A stretch of DNA of 64,000 bases from Blastococcus colisei (lineage in GTDB: Bacteria > Actinomycetota > Actinomycetes > Mycobacteriales > Geodermatophilaceae). Below are positions 49,547 to 58,533 of the stretch, one piece after another. The stretch spans positions 930,001-994,000 of the forward strand of contig NZ_VFQE01000001.1 of assembly GCF_006717095.1 (NCBI RefSeq), given 5' to 3'. The translations under genes and the position numbers were made by a program. The stretch's first letter is position 1. Each line of letters begins with the position of its first letter. Below the pieces are notes generated by a model. That model saw only the letters and a list, made by a program, of their open reading frames with translations. It had not been told where the DNA came from and did no database searches.

Positions 49547-49993
49547 TCAGTGGTGGAGGACTCCCCACGCGCGGAGGGTCTCCACCAGCCGCGGGGTGCA
49601 CGGCAACCGGTCCAGGGCGGCGGGGTCGGCGAGCACGACATCGATCGCGTCGTCGCCGGCCACCGGCTGCTGGTCCGGCGGATCGAGCGTGCAGGCCAGG
49701 TCGACCACGTCGTACACGACGGTGCCGGCGGGGATGCGGACCTGCCCGACCACGTCCCCGACGGCGACCCTCAGGCCGGTCTCCTCGAGCACCTCCCGGC
49801 GGACCGCCTGCGCGAGGGTCTCGCCTTCCTCGACCCGCCCACCGGGCAGCGACCACAGCCCGGCGTGCGGATCGTGGCCACGCCGGATCAGCAGCAGCCG
49901 GCCGTCGGCATCCAGGACGACGGCGCCGACGCACGCCACGACCGGCGGCCCGTCGTCCACGGGTCCGGGGGTGGCGGGTCGTTCGGGCGGCAC
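49547..49993 (-). CDS. NUDIX hydrolase
   Basis: A 148-residue Nudix protein: [20 protein letters not shown], then [26 protein letters not shown], which matches the GX5EX7REUXEEXGU box. It hydrolyses a nucleoside diphosphate linked to another moiety; substrate unknown. The start is GTG 49993, chosen because a TAGCGT box lies 7 nt upstream. A longer frame to 50131 overlaps the promoter of the divergent gene. Confidence 0.9.
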   Translation of the reverse strand: MPPERPATPGPVDDGPPVVACVGAVVLDADGRLLLIRRGHDPHAGLWSLPGGRVEEGETLAQAVRREVLEETGLRVAVGDVVGQVRIPAGTVVYDVVDLACTLDPPDQQPVAGDDAIDVVLADPAALDRLPCTPRLVETLRAWGVLHH

Positions 49994-50000
49994 GGACGGC

Positions 50001-50006
50001 ACGCTA
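50001..50006 (-). promoter_or_regulatory. -10 box (TAGCGT) of the NUDIX gene
   Basis: On the minus strand TAGCGT is 7 nt from the GTG at 49993, consistent with leaderless transcription. Confidence 0.45.
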
Positions 50007-50091
50007 CCCAGGGGACCTACCGGTGGCCGTCCCGGCGGTGGCGTCGCGCCCCGCTTGACGATTACCGGATGTCCCAGGACGGTGATGCCCG

Positions 50092-50715
50092 ATGAGCGTC
50101 TCGCCGGTCTGCCCCCGATGCGGCGAAACACTCGTCGTCCGGCCCGGCTCGGCCGCGCAGGCGTGGTGCCACGTGCACGGCGCGGTCACGCCGCTGCACC
50201 ACACCGTCCTCGTGGCCCACGACGCGATCTCCGCAGTGACCGCGGATGCCCGCGTGCCCGCCTGGGTTCCCGATCCCATGCCGGCCGGGTGGTCGGTCAC
50301 CGGCATGGCCTGGGGCGGCGAGCCCGGCGCCCGGGCGATCGTCGTCGACTGCGCCGGCCCGGCGCCGCTCGGCGGCTCCGCCGAGCTGGTCCTGGTCGCC
50401 GAGGAACCGGGCACCGGGGTCGGCTGCGGGTACGCCGGCCTGCCCGGACTCGACCCCGGCGACGTGATCGAGGGGCCCTCGTCGGTCGACGTCAAGGCGG
50501 CCGGACAGCACGCTCCGCTGTGGGCCGTCCCGACGGCCGACGACCGCGCGGCCTTCGTGGGCGAGGCCTACGGCGTCTGGTTGTGGCTGGTCATGTGGCC
50601 GATGAACGCCGCCTGGCTGCTCGCCGAGCAGCTGGAGCTCATCGACCTGCGCGATCGCATCTACCCCGACCTGCCGTTGGGCCCGCCGAGCGAGCACCTG
50701 ATCCCCGGGCGCTGA
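50092..50715 (+). CDS. DUF6758-like conserved protein with N-terminal zinc ribbon
   Basis: A 207-residue protein. It begins [25 protein letters not shown], a Cys4-like zinc ribbon. A hydrophobic helix near residue 165 ([20 protein letters not shown]) lies in the C-terminal half. This is a widespread actinobacterial family, sometimes mislabelled phosphotransacetylase, with no proven function. It opens a run of co-oriented genes (small membrane protein, PH-domain protein, PHP, RecB-like), in an order I recall as common in this group. Confidence 0.75.
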   Translation: MSVSPVCPRCGETLVVRPGSAAQAWCHVHGAVTPLHHTVLVAHDAISAVTADARVPAWVPDPMPAGWSVTGMAWGGEPGARAIVVDCAGPAPLGGSAELVLVAEEPGTGVGCGYAGLPGLDPGDVIEGPSSVDVKAAGQHAPLWAVPTADDRAAFVGEAYGVWLWLVMWPMNAAWLLAEQLELIDLRDRIYPDLPLGPPSEHLIPGR

Positions 50716-50879
50716 GCGGAACCCGACCGGTCGCTTTCCTGACCGGCGCGTCGCCGGTGTGACGCCTGGGCTCTCTGTTACCCATGGGACGAAGCCGTCC
50801 GCCCCAGGGGGTGGACCCTGTACCCGCAGGCTCGCACCCACCGGAGCCTGCCCGCACGAGCGCACCCGTGGAGGTGGCG

Positions 50880-51038
50880 GTGAACCTCAAGAAGGTCGTC
50901 ACCTGGTTGGTCGTGGCATTCGTCGTCTTCTACGTCATCCAGGCCCCCGAGCACTCCGCCGAGCTGGTGCGCAGCGCCGGGGAGGCGCTCGGCGACGCAG
51001 CGTCCTCGCTCGCCCAGTTCGTCGGCTCGCTGGTCTAG
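50880..51038 (+). CDS. Small single-pass membrane protein
   Basis: A 52-residue protein, VNLKKVVTWLVVAFVVFYVI followed by an amphipathic tail (HSAELVRSAGEALGDAASSL). One membrane helix at residues 6-22. The GTG at 50880 is set by GGAGG with 5-nt spacing; the frame is open further upstream to 50784 but without membrane or family character. It is 12 nt from the PH-domain gene and probably in an operon with it, so the two may share a membrane role. Confidence 0.7.
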   Translation: MNLKKVVTWLVVAFVVFYVIQAPEHSAELVRSAGEALGDAASSLAQFVGSLV

Positions 51039-51050
51039 TCCGCTGACCGC

Positions 51051-51692
51051 ATGACCGGACCCGCGCCCCTGGAGCTCCCTCCCCGGGCCAGCAAGGACGT
51101 CGAGAAGTACCTGCTGCCCGACGAGACGGCGGTGGTCGCGACCCGCCGGCACTGGGCGGTGCTCATCGAGCCGACGGCCAAGTTCCTGCCGTTCTTCGTC
51201 GCCGGGGGCTGGCTGCTCCTGTTCGACCCCGACAACCGGGTCACCAGCTCGGCCGGGCTCCTGGTGATCCTCGGCTCGCTCGTCTACTACGGCCTGCGGG
51301 TCGGCGAGTGGTGGATGCGGCACTTCATCGTCAGCACCCGTCGCGTCCTGCTGACCTCGGGTGTCATCGTGCGCACGGTGACCCTCCTGCCGCTGCGGCG
51401 GATCACCGACCTCACCTGGAAGGAGACACTCCTCGGCCAGGTGCTCGGGTACGGCACCTTCCGGTTCGAGTCCGCCGGGCAGCAGCAGGCGCTGTCGGAG
51501 ATCACCTTCCTGCCGGGCGCCGACGTCCTCTATCGCCGGGTCAGCGCACTCCTCTTCAGCAGCGACTGGGGCGGCGGGGGCGGAGCCGCCTCCAGCGGTG
51601 ACGACGAGGGCAACCCGGAGCCGCCGCCTCCGCGGCCACCCGCAGGCGACGGCGGACGGCGGGACACCGAGCCCATCCCGCGCCTCCCGTGA
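51051..51692 (+). CDS. Bacterial PH domain (bPH2, YdbS/YdbT-like) membrane protein
   Basis: A 213-residue protein. An N-terminal DETAVVATRRHWAVLIEPTA is followed by two close membrane helices (FLPFFVAGGWLLLF and LLVILGSLVYYGLRVG) and a bPH2 domain (FIVSTRRVLLTSGVIVRTV, LRRITDLTWKETLLGQVLGYGTFRFES). A Gly/Pro-rich tail ends it. The family may bind lipids or peptides; function unknown. Confidence 0.88.
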   Translation: MTGPAPLELPPRASKDVEKYLLPDETAVVATRRHWAVLIEPTAKFLPFFVAGGWLLLFDPDNRVTSSAGLLVILGSLVYYGLRVGEWWMRHFIVSTRRVLLTSGVIVRTVTLLPLRRITDLTWKETLLGQVLGYGTFRFESAGQQQALSEITFLPGADVLYRRVSALLFSSDWGGGGGAASSGDDEGNPEPPPPRPPAGDGGRRDTEPIPRLP

Positions 51693-51714
51693 TCCTGGGG
51701 CAGGCTGGGCCGTG

Positions 51715-52572
51715 ATGCGGATCGACCTGCACACCCACTCCTCGGTTTCCGACGGCACCGAGAGCCCCGCCGACCTGCTCGCCGGCGCCTGCGCTGCCGG
51801 CCTCGACGCGGTCGCCCTGACCGACCACGACACGACGGCCGGCTGGTCGGTGGCCGAGGCCACGCGCCCCGCCGGCCTCACCGTCGTGCCCGGCATGGAG
51901 ATGTCCTGCCGGTGGTTCCCCGGCGACCAGCCGCCGATCAGCGTCCACCTGCTTGCCTACCTGTTCGACCCGAACCATCCCGGCTTCGCCGCCGAGCGGG
52001 CCCGGCTGCGCGACGAGCGGCTCGAGCGCGGGGAGCGCATCGTGGCCGCGCTCGCCACGGCCGGGTACCCGGTGTCGTGGGAGCGGATCGTCGAGCGGTC
52101 CGACGGCGGCGTGGTCGGGCGCCCGCACATCGCCCGCGCCCTGGTGGAGGCGGGCGCGGCGGACTCGGTCGACCACGCATTCGCGACCCTGCTGCACCAC
52201 CGCAGCCCCTACTACGTCACGAAGGCCGACACCGAGGTCCGCGAGGGCATCGCCCTGGTGCGCGCGGCCGGCGGGGTCCCGGTCTTCGCCCACGGCCTGG
52301 CCACCAAGCGGGGGCGGATCGTCGGGGACGACGCGATCGCCACGATGGTCGATGCCGGGCTGCTGGGGCTCGAGGTGGACCATCCCGACCACTCGCCCGA
52401 CGAGCGGGCCCACCTGCGCGGCCTCGCCGGCGACCTCGGGCTGATCATCACCGGCTCCAGCGACTACCACGGCACCAACAAGGTCACCCCGATCGCGGCC
52501 TGCACGACCGACCCCGACCAGTTCGAGGCGATCCTGACGGCCGGCACCGGCAGCACGCCGTTCCGCGACTGA
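51715..52572 (+). CDS. PHP-domain phosphoesterase (RNase AM / nucleoside-bisphosphate phosphatase-like)
   Basis: A 285-residue PHP protein with the metal-binding order MRIDLHTHSSVSDGTESPADLL, TDHDTTAGW, PGMEMSC and, near the end, ITGSSDYHGTNK. Similar enzymes (YciV/RnaAM) act as 5-prime-3-prime exoribonuclease or 3-prime,5-prime-nucleoside bisphosphate phosphatase. ATG 51715, with an in-frame GTG one codon earlier. Same strand as the PH-domain gene, 22 nt apart. Confidence 0.92.
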   Translation: MRIDLHTHSSVSDGTESPADLLAGACAAGLDAVALTDHDTTAGWSVAEATRPAGLTVVPGMEMSCRWFPGDQPPISVHLLAYLFDPNHPGFAAERARLRDERLERGERIVAALATAGYPVSWERIVERSDGGVVGRPHIARALVEAGAADSVDHAFATLLHHRSPYYVTKADTEVREGIALVRAAGGVPVFAHGLATKRGRIVGDDAIATMVDAGLLGLEVDHPDHSPDERAHLRGLAGDLGLIITGSSDYHGTNKVTPIAACTTDPDQFEAILTAGTGSTPFRD

Positions 52573-52596
52573 GCCGGGACCGTCGGACCCGCTCGT

Positions 52597-52602
52597 TACC
52601 GT
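52597..52602 (+). promoter_or_regulatory. -10 box (TACCGT) of the RecB-like gene
   Basis: TACCGT lies 7 nt before the ATG at 52610. It overlaps the alternative GTG at 52601, which makes the ATG the likely start. Confidence 0.5.
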
Positions 52603-52609
52603 GAGCGCC

Positions 52610-53464
52610 ATGGGGACGAGCGCGCAGATGGAGATGCCGGGCATGCCGCGCCGGCTGTTCTCCGCGACCCCCAGCAAGCTCGCGTCCTTCGCCGACTGCC
52701 CCCGCCGCTACCGGTACGCCTACGTCGACCGGCCGACCCCGCCCAAGGGGCCGGCGTGGGCGCACAACACGGTCGGTGCGGCCGTGCACGCCGCGCTCCG
52801 CTCGTGGTGGGACCTCCCGGTGCAGAAGCGGACGACAGGGGCGGCGCGGCAGCTGTTGTACGCGGCGTGGTCGCAGAACGGGTTCCGGGACGCCGAGCAG
52901 GCCGACCGGTGGCGCGCGCGGGCCGCGGGCTGGATGACCGACTACGTGCCGACGCTGGACCCGACCGACGAGCCCGTGGGCAACGAGCGCACGGTCGGTG
53001 CCACCACCGGGCGGCTGGCGCTGTCCGGCCGGGTCGACCGCATCGACCAGCGCGGCGACGAACTGGTCATCGTCGACTACAAGACGGGGCGGGTGCCCTC
53101 CACCGACGACGAGGCCCGGGGGTCACCGGCACTGGCGGCCTACGTGCTCGGGGTGCGTCGCACGCTGCGGCGGCCGTGCAACCGGGTGGAGCTGCACCAC
53201 CTGCCCAGCGGCACGGTGGCCGCCTTCGAGCACACCGAGCGGTCGTTGGCCAACCACGTCCGGCGCGCGGAGGACATCGCCGTCGACATCACCGCGGCGA
53301 CCGAGCAGATGGCGGCCGGCGAGGATCCGGACGCCGCCTTCCCGACGGTCCCGGGCCAGCAATGCAGCTGGTGCGACTTCCGGCCCAGCTGCCCGACCGG
53401 GCAGGCGGCCGTCCCGCCGCGCGAGACGTGGAGCTTCCTCGCCGAGGACGAGAAGGGCACCTGA
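52610..53464 (+). CDS. RecB-family PD-(D/E)XK nuclease with [4Fe-4S] cluster
   Basis: A 284-residue single-domain exonuclease of the Cas4/AddB/RecB type. SATPSKLASFADCPRRYRYA holds the first Cys, near residue 29. LSGRVDRIDQRGDELVIVDYK gives the catalytic Asp and Lys. CSWCDFRPSC near residues 248-257 gives the other three Cys, so the iron-sulfur clamp is complete. Such stand-alone proteins are common in actinobacteria and presumably act in DNA end processing. No helicase or CRISPR genes nearby. Confidence 0.9.
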   Translation: MGTSAQMEMPGMPRRLFSATPSKLASFADCPRRYRYAYVDRPTPPKGPAWAHNTVGAAVHAALRSWWDLPVQKRTTGAARQLLYAAWSQNGFRDAEQADRWRARAAGWMTDYVPTLDPTDEPVGNERTVGATTGRLALSGRVDRIDQRGDELVIVDYKTGRVPSTDDEARGSPALAAYVLGVRRTLRRPCNRVELHHLPSGTVAAFEHTERSLANHVRRAEDIAVDITAATEQMAAGEDPDAAFPTVPGQQCSWCDFRPSCPTGQAAVPPRETWSFLAEDEKGT

Positions 53465-53470
53465 GGGAAC

Positions 53471-53532
53471 GGCCGCGCTGCAGGAGTCCGCGCCGAGCGT
53501 GCGAGGTGCGGGGGCAGCAGGGTCCTCTTTCA
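53471..53532 (-). repeat. Stop-anchored palindromic repeat, copy 5 (after the DUF2236 gene)
   Basis: On the minus strand it starts at the TGA (TGAAAGAGGACCCTGCTGCC) and runs through CCTCGCACGCTCGGCGCGGA to GCGGCCGTTCC. It closely matches copy 6 in the middle (CTCGCACGCTCGGCGCGG). The convergent RecB-like gene stops 7 nt beyond its far end. Confidence 0.7.
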
Positions 53533-54405
53533 GGCGGCCGGCACCTCCGTCACCCGTTCCCAGCCGGCCCGCGCGATCGGTGACCAGCGCGTCCGCTCCG
53601 GCACCGCCACCAGGGCGGTCCGCAGTGCCCGAAGCGCCGCCGTCGCCGCCGTGTCCGTGAGCCCGAGGCCGGGCAGCGAGTACATCCGCCGCGCCCACGG
53701 CGGCAGGGTCGCGAAGCCCAGTGAGGCCAGCGTCACCCACGCCGGACGGGCCGGGGTGAGCAGCTGCACCCAGCCCTTCATCGGTGGCAGGAAGAGGTCG
53801 CGCACCCCCTCCAGCGCGGCCGGCGTGACCGCCAGTGAGGGGCGGGTGTCCTCCAGGTAGGCGTCCAGCTCGGCCACCGACCGCGGCACCGTCTCCAGCG
53901 GCACGCCGACCAGGTGCGCGAACGCCACCTGCTCGGTCACGTACCGGTCGGCGTCGTCGTCGGTCAGGGGCACACCCGCCCGGCGCGCCGTCGACAGGAG
54001 GGAGTCGACCGCCGTGGCGTGCACCCAGAGCAGCAGGTCGGGGTCGTCGACCCGGTACGCCCGGCCGGTCCTCTCCTCCACACCGGACAGCTGACGGTGG
54101 TAGCCCCGGACGCGGGCCGCCATCCGCCGGGCCTCGGTGCGCGAGCCGAAGGTGACCGTCTCCATGTACTCGCCGGTGCGGGTCATCCGCATCCACCAGT
54201 CGTCCTTGAAGCCGGTGGAATTGCGCGCCACGCCGTCCATCGCCACCGGGTGCAGCGCCTGCAGCATGAGGGCCCGCAGGCCGCCCACGTGGTACGAGGG
54301 ATCGCCGTGGATCCGCCAGGTGATGCTGTCCGGGCCGAAGAAGCCCAGCCGGTCCTCCTCGGCCGTCCAGTCGTCCGGCGAGGGCAGCGGGGCCAGCCGG
54401 CTCAT
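53530..54405 (-). CDS. Oxygenase MpaB family protein (DUF2236)
   Basis: A 291-residue protein with GPDSITWRIHGDPSYHVGGLRALMLQALHPVAMDGV at the N-terminus, GEYMETVTFGSRTEARRMAARVRGYH, DPDLLLWVHATAVDSLL and PLPP-like helices, matching the DUF2236 family that includes the mycophenolic acid pathway oxygenase MpaB and latex-clearing protein relatives (heme-type histidines). Substrate unknown. The ATG overlaps the stop of the upstream hydrolase by 4 nt, so the pair is coupled. Confidence 0.88.
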   Translation of the reverse strand: MSRLAPLPSPDDWTAEEDRLGFFGPDSITWRIHGDPSYHVGGLRALMLQALHPVAMDGVARNSTGFKDDWWMRMTRTGEYMETVTFGSRTEARRMAARVRGYHRQLSGVEERTGRAYRVDDPDLLLWVHATAVDSLLSTARRAGVPLTDDDADRYVTEQVAFAHLVGVPLETVPRSVAELDAYLEDTRPSLAVTPAALEGVRDLFLPPMKGWVQLLTPARPAWVTLASLGFATLPPWARRMYSLPGLGLTDTAATAALRALRTALVAVPERTRWSPIARAGWERVTEVPAA

Positions 54406-55319
54406 GACCGCACCGCGGCGCCGGCCCAGAAGTCGAGCAGCACCTCCAGCGTCCGCACCGGGTTCTCGACGGCGGGGGAGTGGATGGAGTTGAGGATGAC
54501 CTCGTGGCGCGCGCCCAGCCGCTGCGCCATGTCGGCCTGCACGTGCGGCAGCCAGGCGTCGTCGGCCTCGCCGTGGGCCACGAGCAGCGGCACTCCGACC
54601 GCGGCCAGCTCGGGCACCCGGTCCGGCTCCTCGAGCATCGCATCGGCCATCCCGCGCAGCCCCGCCTCGGAGTTGCGCAGGAACCGGCGGGAGTAGAAGT
54701 CCCGCGTCGGCGCCGGCACCGCCTGCGCCCGCGGATCGGTCATGGCGACCTGCTCGAGCGTCTCGTGCACCAGCCGCACGCCGCCGGCGTCCAGCAGCGG
54801 GCCGAGATGGTCCAGCAGCTCCGCCCGCCGGCCGCCCAGCTTCGAGGGCCCCGAGCCGAGCAGGGTGAAGGAGGTGAAGAGCGTCGGCTCGGCCAGCACC
54901 GCGGCCCGCGTCACCAGGCCGCCGAAGCTGTGCCCGAGCAGGTGCAGCGGCTCGCCGGACTCCTCGCGCAGGACCCGGGCGACGGCGAGGACGTCGCGCC
55001 CGAGTTCCTCGACGGAGTAGGCGGCCGGGTCGTCGGGGCCGGGCGACTCGTACTGCCCGCGCTGGTCGAGCGCGACCACCCGGTAGCCGGCCCCGGCCAG
55101 GGGGGCCAGCAGCGGCGCGAAGTCCTCCTTGCTGCCGGTGTAGCCCGGGACCAGCAACGCGGTGCCGCGGACAGCCTCGCCACCGGTGTCCAGCGCGGTC
55201 AACGGGCCTGCGCGACCCGGGAAGGTCCGGTGCGCAGCCTCGTGGACGGCGAGCTGCCGCAGATCGTCGGGGGCGATGGCGAGGGGCACGGTGAACTCTG
55301 CGCCGCCGGGCAGGACCAT
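54402..55319 (-). CDS. Alpha/beta hydrolase
   Basis: A 305-residue hydrolase. TALLVPGYTGSKEDFAPLLA is the oxyanion-hole region, VVALDQRGQYESPG follows, the nucleophile elbow is LLGHSFGGLVTRAA (Ser near residue 146), and VAHGEADDAWLP and NSIHSPAVENP supply the acid and His. Substrate unknown; esterase or lipase-like. First gene of a two-gene operon with the DUF2236 oxygenase. Confidence 0.9.
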   Translation of the reverse strand: MVLPGGAEFTVPLAIAPDDLRQLAVHEAAHRTFPGRAGPLTALDTGGEAVRGTALLVPGYTGSKEDFAPLLAPLAGAGYRVVALDQRGQYESPGPDDPAAYSVEELGRDVLAVARVLREESGEPLHLLGHSFGGLVTRAAVLAEPTLFTSFTLLGSGPSKLGGRRAELLDHLGPLLDAGGVRLVHETLEQVAMTDPRAQAVPAPTRDFYSRRFLRNSEAGLRGMADAMLEEPDRVPELAAVGVPLLVAHGEADDAWLPHVQADMAQRLGARHEVILNSIHSPAVENPVRTLEVLLDFWAGAAVRS

Positions 55320-55362
55320 GGCCCCCAGTGAACCCCGCTGCGGCCGGGCGTGCAGCAGCGGG

Positions 55363-56508
55363 TCAGCGGTAGCCGACGACGCCGTCGTCCGACCGGAGGA
55401 CGACGGCCGGGCCGATCGCCGATGCCGTTCCTCCGGGGGGCAGATCGGCGATCGCGGAGCGGGACAGCTCGGCGCCCGTGGCCACGTCCCGGAACGAGAA
55501 CCCGTCCCGGTCCGGCAGCACGAGCGAGCCCGGCCGGGCGGCGTCCTTGGCGTCCGCCGGCACGGGCAGTCCGACCGCGGGGGCCTCCCACAGGACCGCG
55601 CCCGACGAGGTGTCCCGCACGGTCACCGTGTCGTCGACCCGCACCAGCGAGACCGGGCCGACGGTCACCTGCTCGACGTCCGTCGTGCCCGCTGGCACCG
55701 GCAGCCGCGCCAGCTCCGCGCCGTCCGGGCCGCTCAGCATCCGGACCTCGTCACCGACGAGCACCGTCACCGCCCCGTCGGCGCCCAGGAGCCGGACGGC
55801 GTCGTCCTCGGCCGCAGGCAGGGCGCGGTTCCAGTGCTCCGAGCCGGCGAAGCCGTCGAGGAGGCGCACCTGCACGTCGGAACTGCTTTCGCAGCGCTGC
55901 AGCACGACGACGCCGGTGCTCCCGGTGTCCGCGTCGACGAACCGGCAATCCTCCGGGGCGGCCTGGCGCCAGCGGATGCCGCTGCCGGTCGGGTCGAGCG
56001 TGAGGACCCCGGTGGGGTTGACCGCCAGCACGATGGCGCTGGTCGAGTCCAGGACGGCGTCCCCGGCGAGGTCGAGGCTCCGGGTCCATTCCCGCACGCC
56101 GGTGCCCGCGTCCAGGGCGACGGCCTCGTCGCAGCGGTCCGCGGTGGCGAACACGGCCACGGCCACGCCGTCGGTGACGGTCAGGCCGCACATCCGGGCG
56201 TTGGACCGCGTGTAGTGCCACGCCTCCTCGCCGGTGAGCGGGTCCAGCGCACGGATCCCGTGCTCGGATCCGACGACGACCCGGCCCTCGGACACGATCC
56301 TCTCAGGCAATGGGTTGCCGTCGGCCGACCACGCCTCGGAGACGGCACCGGCCGGCGTCCCGGAGGGGACGTCGGCCGGCGGCGCGGTGGTGCTCTCCGT
56401 GGCGGCCGCGTCCGAGCCCCGCCACAGCAGGGCGGCGATCAGGACCAGTGCCACGGTGCCCGCCGTCCACACCCACACCCGCAACGGCGGCCGGCGGAAC
56501 GGAGGCAT
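55363..56508 (-). CDS. PQQ-binding-like beta-propeller protein, membrane-anchored
   Basis: A 381-residue protein with an N-terminal membrane anchor (VWVWTAGTVALVLIAALLW) and an outer beta-propeller of PQQ-like repeats (VGSEHGIRALDPLTGEEAWH, VALDAGTGVREWTRSL, VLTLDPTGSGIRWRQ, VRDTSSGAVLWEAP). No enzymatic residues recognised; such proteins often act as scaffolds or sensors at the envelope. The ATG at 56508 (or GTG 56511) lies just after the rhlE stop; the open frame upstream is antisense-like shadow within rhlE. Two Cys pairs may form disulfides. Confidence 0.82.
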   Translation of the reverse strand: MPPFRRPPLRVWVWTAGTVALVLIAALLWRGSDAAATESTTAPPADVPSGTPAGAVSEAWSADGNPLPERIVSEGRVVVGSEHGIRALDPLTGEEAWHYTRSNARMCGLTVTDGVAVAVFATADRCDEAVALDAGTGVREWTRSLDLAGDAVLDSTSAIVLAVNPTGVLTLDPTGSGIRWRQAAPEDCRFVDADTGSTGVVVLQRCESSSDVQVRLLDGFAGSEHWNRALPAAEDDAVRLLGADGAVTVLVGDEVRMLSGPDGAELARLPVPAGTTDVEQVTVGPVSLVRVDDTVTVRDTSSGAVLWEAPAVGLPVPADAKDAARPGSLVLPDRDGFSFRDVATGAELSRSAIADLPPGGTASAIGPAVVLRSDDGVVGYR

Positions 56509-56513
56509 CACGT

Positions 56514-58313
56514 TCAGGCGGCGGACTCGGAGCCGCCGCCGCCGCGGTTGGCGCCGCCGCGGCGACGACGGCGGCGCGGCTTGCTCGCGGCGCCCTCGGT
56601 GGGCGTGGACTCCGGTGACGCGGCAGGGCTCGACTCGCCCTCGGCCGCGGGCGCGCCGGTGCGGCGGGTGCGGCGACGGGGGCGGCTCTTGCCCTCGCCC
56701 TGCTCGCCGTCGGCCGACCGGCCCGGACGCTCGCCCTGACGGCCGCCGGAGGGACCGCGCTGGCCGGCCCGCCCACCTGAATCCCCGCGGCCGCCGGAGG
56801 TCGGCCGGTTGCGCTTGCCGGTCTCGCCGAGGTCCTCGAGGGTCTCGGCGTCCAGTCCCTCGCGGGTGCGCTGCGAGCGGGGCAGCCGGCCCTTCGCGCC
56901 CTCGGGCACGTCCAGGTCGGTGTAGACCCAGGGGGAGGTGGAGTAGGTCTCCGGCGGGTCGGCGAAGTCGAGGTCGAGCGCCTTGTTGATCAGCTGCCAG
57001 CGGGGGATGTCGTCCCAGTCGACCAGCGTGACCGCGACACCGGTGCTGCCGGCCCGGCCGGTGCGGCCGATCCGGTGCACGTAGGTCTTCTCGTCCTCGG
57101 GGCACTGGTAGTTCACGACGTGGCTGACGCCGGTCACGTCGATGCCGCGGGCGGCGACGTCGGTGGCCACCAGCACGTCGACCTTGCCGCTGCGGAAGGC
57201 GCGCAGCGCCTGCTCGCGGGCGCCCTGGCCGAGGTCGCCGTGCACGGCGGCGGCGGCGAACCCGCGGTCGACCAGCTCGTCGGCGACCTTCTGCGCGGTG
57301 CGCTTGGTGCGGCAGAAGACCATGACCAGGCCGCGGTCCCGCGACTGCAGCACGCGGGAGAGCAGCTCGGGCTTGTCGAGGTTGTGCGCCCGGTAGATGA
57401 ACTGGGTGGTCTGCGGGACCGTCGAGCCCTCGTCGTTGCCGTGCGCCCGGATGTGCGTGGGCTGGGTCATGAACGAGCGGGACAGGGTCACGATCGGGCC
57501 GGGCATCGTCGCGGAGAACAGCATCGTCTGCCGCTTGTCCGGAACCATCGCGAGGATCCGCTCGATGTCGGGCAGGAAGCCCAGGTCGAGCATCTCGTCG
57601 GCCTCGTCGAGGACGAGCACCTTCACCTTGCCCAGGATCAGGTCGCCCCGCTGGGCCAGGTCGAGCAGCCGGCCGGGCGTGCCGACGACGATCTCGACAC
57701 CCTTCTGCAGCGACTCGACCTGCGGCTCGAACGCGCGCCCGCCGTAGATGGCCTGCACCCGGATGCCGCGCTTGGCGCCGGCGGCGCCGAGGTCGCGGGC
57801 GACCTGCACGCACAGCTCACGGGTGGGGACGACGACCAGCGCCTGCGGGACGCCGTCACCGCCCTCGGCCGGCGGGCTGATGCGCTGCAGCATCGGGACG
57901 CCGAAGCCGAGGGTCTTGCCGGTGCCGGTGCGCGCCTGGCCGATCAGGTCGTTGCCGGCCAGCGCCAGGGGGAGAGTCAGCTCCTGGATGGCGAAGGTGC
58001 GGGTGATCCCGACCTCGGTCAGCGCGGCGACGATGTCGGGGTGCACGTCGAAGTCGCTGAACAGCGGGCTGTCGCCGGCGACGGGGGCGCCGCCGAGCTC
58101 TTCGACCTGCGACTCGAGCTCCTCGGGGGCGGGCGCGCCGGTCTCGGCGTGCTCGAGGGCGACCGCTTCGGTGGCCACGGGGGTTTCGGGCGTGGGGGTG
58201 TTCTCGATGGAGGTCAGTGCTCTCGCCTCTGGTCTGCCGGGGGAGAGGTTCCGTCGCGCTCGTCGCGGCGGTCCTGTCCCGGTGGGTTGTCGCGGGATCA
58301 GTTCCAGCGCCAA
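56514..58313 (-). CDS. rhlE: DEAD-box ATP-dependent RNA helicase (RhlE-like)
   Basis: Remodels RNA, probably in ribosome assembly and cold adaptation. All motifs are present: FAIQELTLPLAL (Q), ARTGTGKT (I), PTRELCV (Ia), TPGRLLDLAQ (Ib), DEADEML (II), SAT (III), VFCRTKRTAQKVADEL (IV), ATDVAARGIDV (V) and HRIGRTGRAG (VI). A long Arg/Gly/Ser-rich tail (about 480-599) binds RNA. The start is uncertain: TTG 58313 gives 599 residues, while a CTG near 58217 or a GTG near 58180 would remove an N-terminal stretch that does not look conserved. The core begins near residue 85. Confidence 0.92.
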   Translation of the reverse strand: MALELIPRQPTGTGPPRRARRNLSPGRPEARALTSIENTPTPETPVATEAVALEHAETGAPAPEELESQVEELGGAPVAGDSPLFSDFDVHPDIVAALTEVGITRTFAIQELTLPLALAGNDLIGQARTGTGKTLGFGVPMLQRISPPAEGGDGVPQALVVVPTRELCVQVARDLGAAGAKRGIRVQAIYGGRAFEPQVESLQKGVEIVVGTPGRLLDLAQRGDLILGKVKVLVLDEADEMLDLGFLPDIERILAMVPDKRQTMLFSATMPGPIVTLSRSFMTQPTHIRAHGNDEGSTVPQTTQFIYRAHNLDKPELLSRVLQSRDRGLVMVFCRTKRTAQKVADELVDRGFAAAAVHGDLGQGAREQALRAFRSGKVDVLVATDVAARGIDVTGVSHVVNYQCPEDEKTYVHRIGRTGRAGSTGVAVTLVDWDDIPRWQLINKALDLDFADPPETYSTSPWVYTDLDVPEGAKGRLPRSQRTREGLDAETLEDLGETGKRNRPTSGGRGDSGGRAGQRGPSGGRQGERPGRSADGEQGEGKSRPRRRTRRTGAPAAEGESSPAASPESTPTEGAASKPRRRRRRGGANRGGGGSESAA

Positions 58314-58533
58314 CGCAGCCAGCAGAACCGGGCGTTCCGGAGATCAGGCCCGGGAGACAGCCCGAGAGGGCGTCGTCCAGCGGTCGTCAGCGCACAGATA
58401 CACAGCGCACCCGGAGGTGCACCGATTCCCATGGTAGCGCGGCCACCGGTTAGCCTCTGCGCGCCGCGCTGTCCCAGGTGACCTGCGCCACCTGTTCCGA
58501 CCGGCGGCCCCTCGTGGATTCCAGGAGATGTGT

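Noticed and set aside
52610-53464. Cas4 of a CRISPR system
   Set aside because: The fold and iron-sulfur Cys pattern are shared by many stand-alone RecB-family nucleases, and there is no repeat array or other cas gene in the window.
55363-57813. 816-residue fusion of the beta-propeller protein with upstream sequence
   Set aside because: The first 435 residues are out-of-frame reading of rhlE; the real start is next to the rhlE stop codon.
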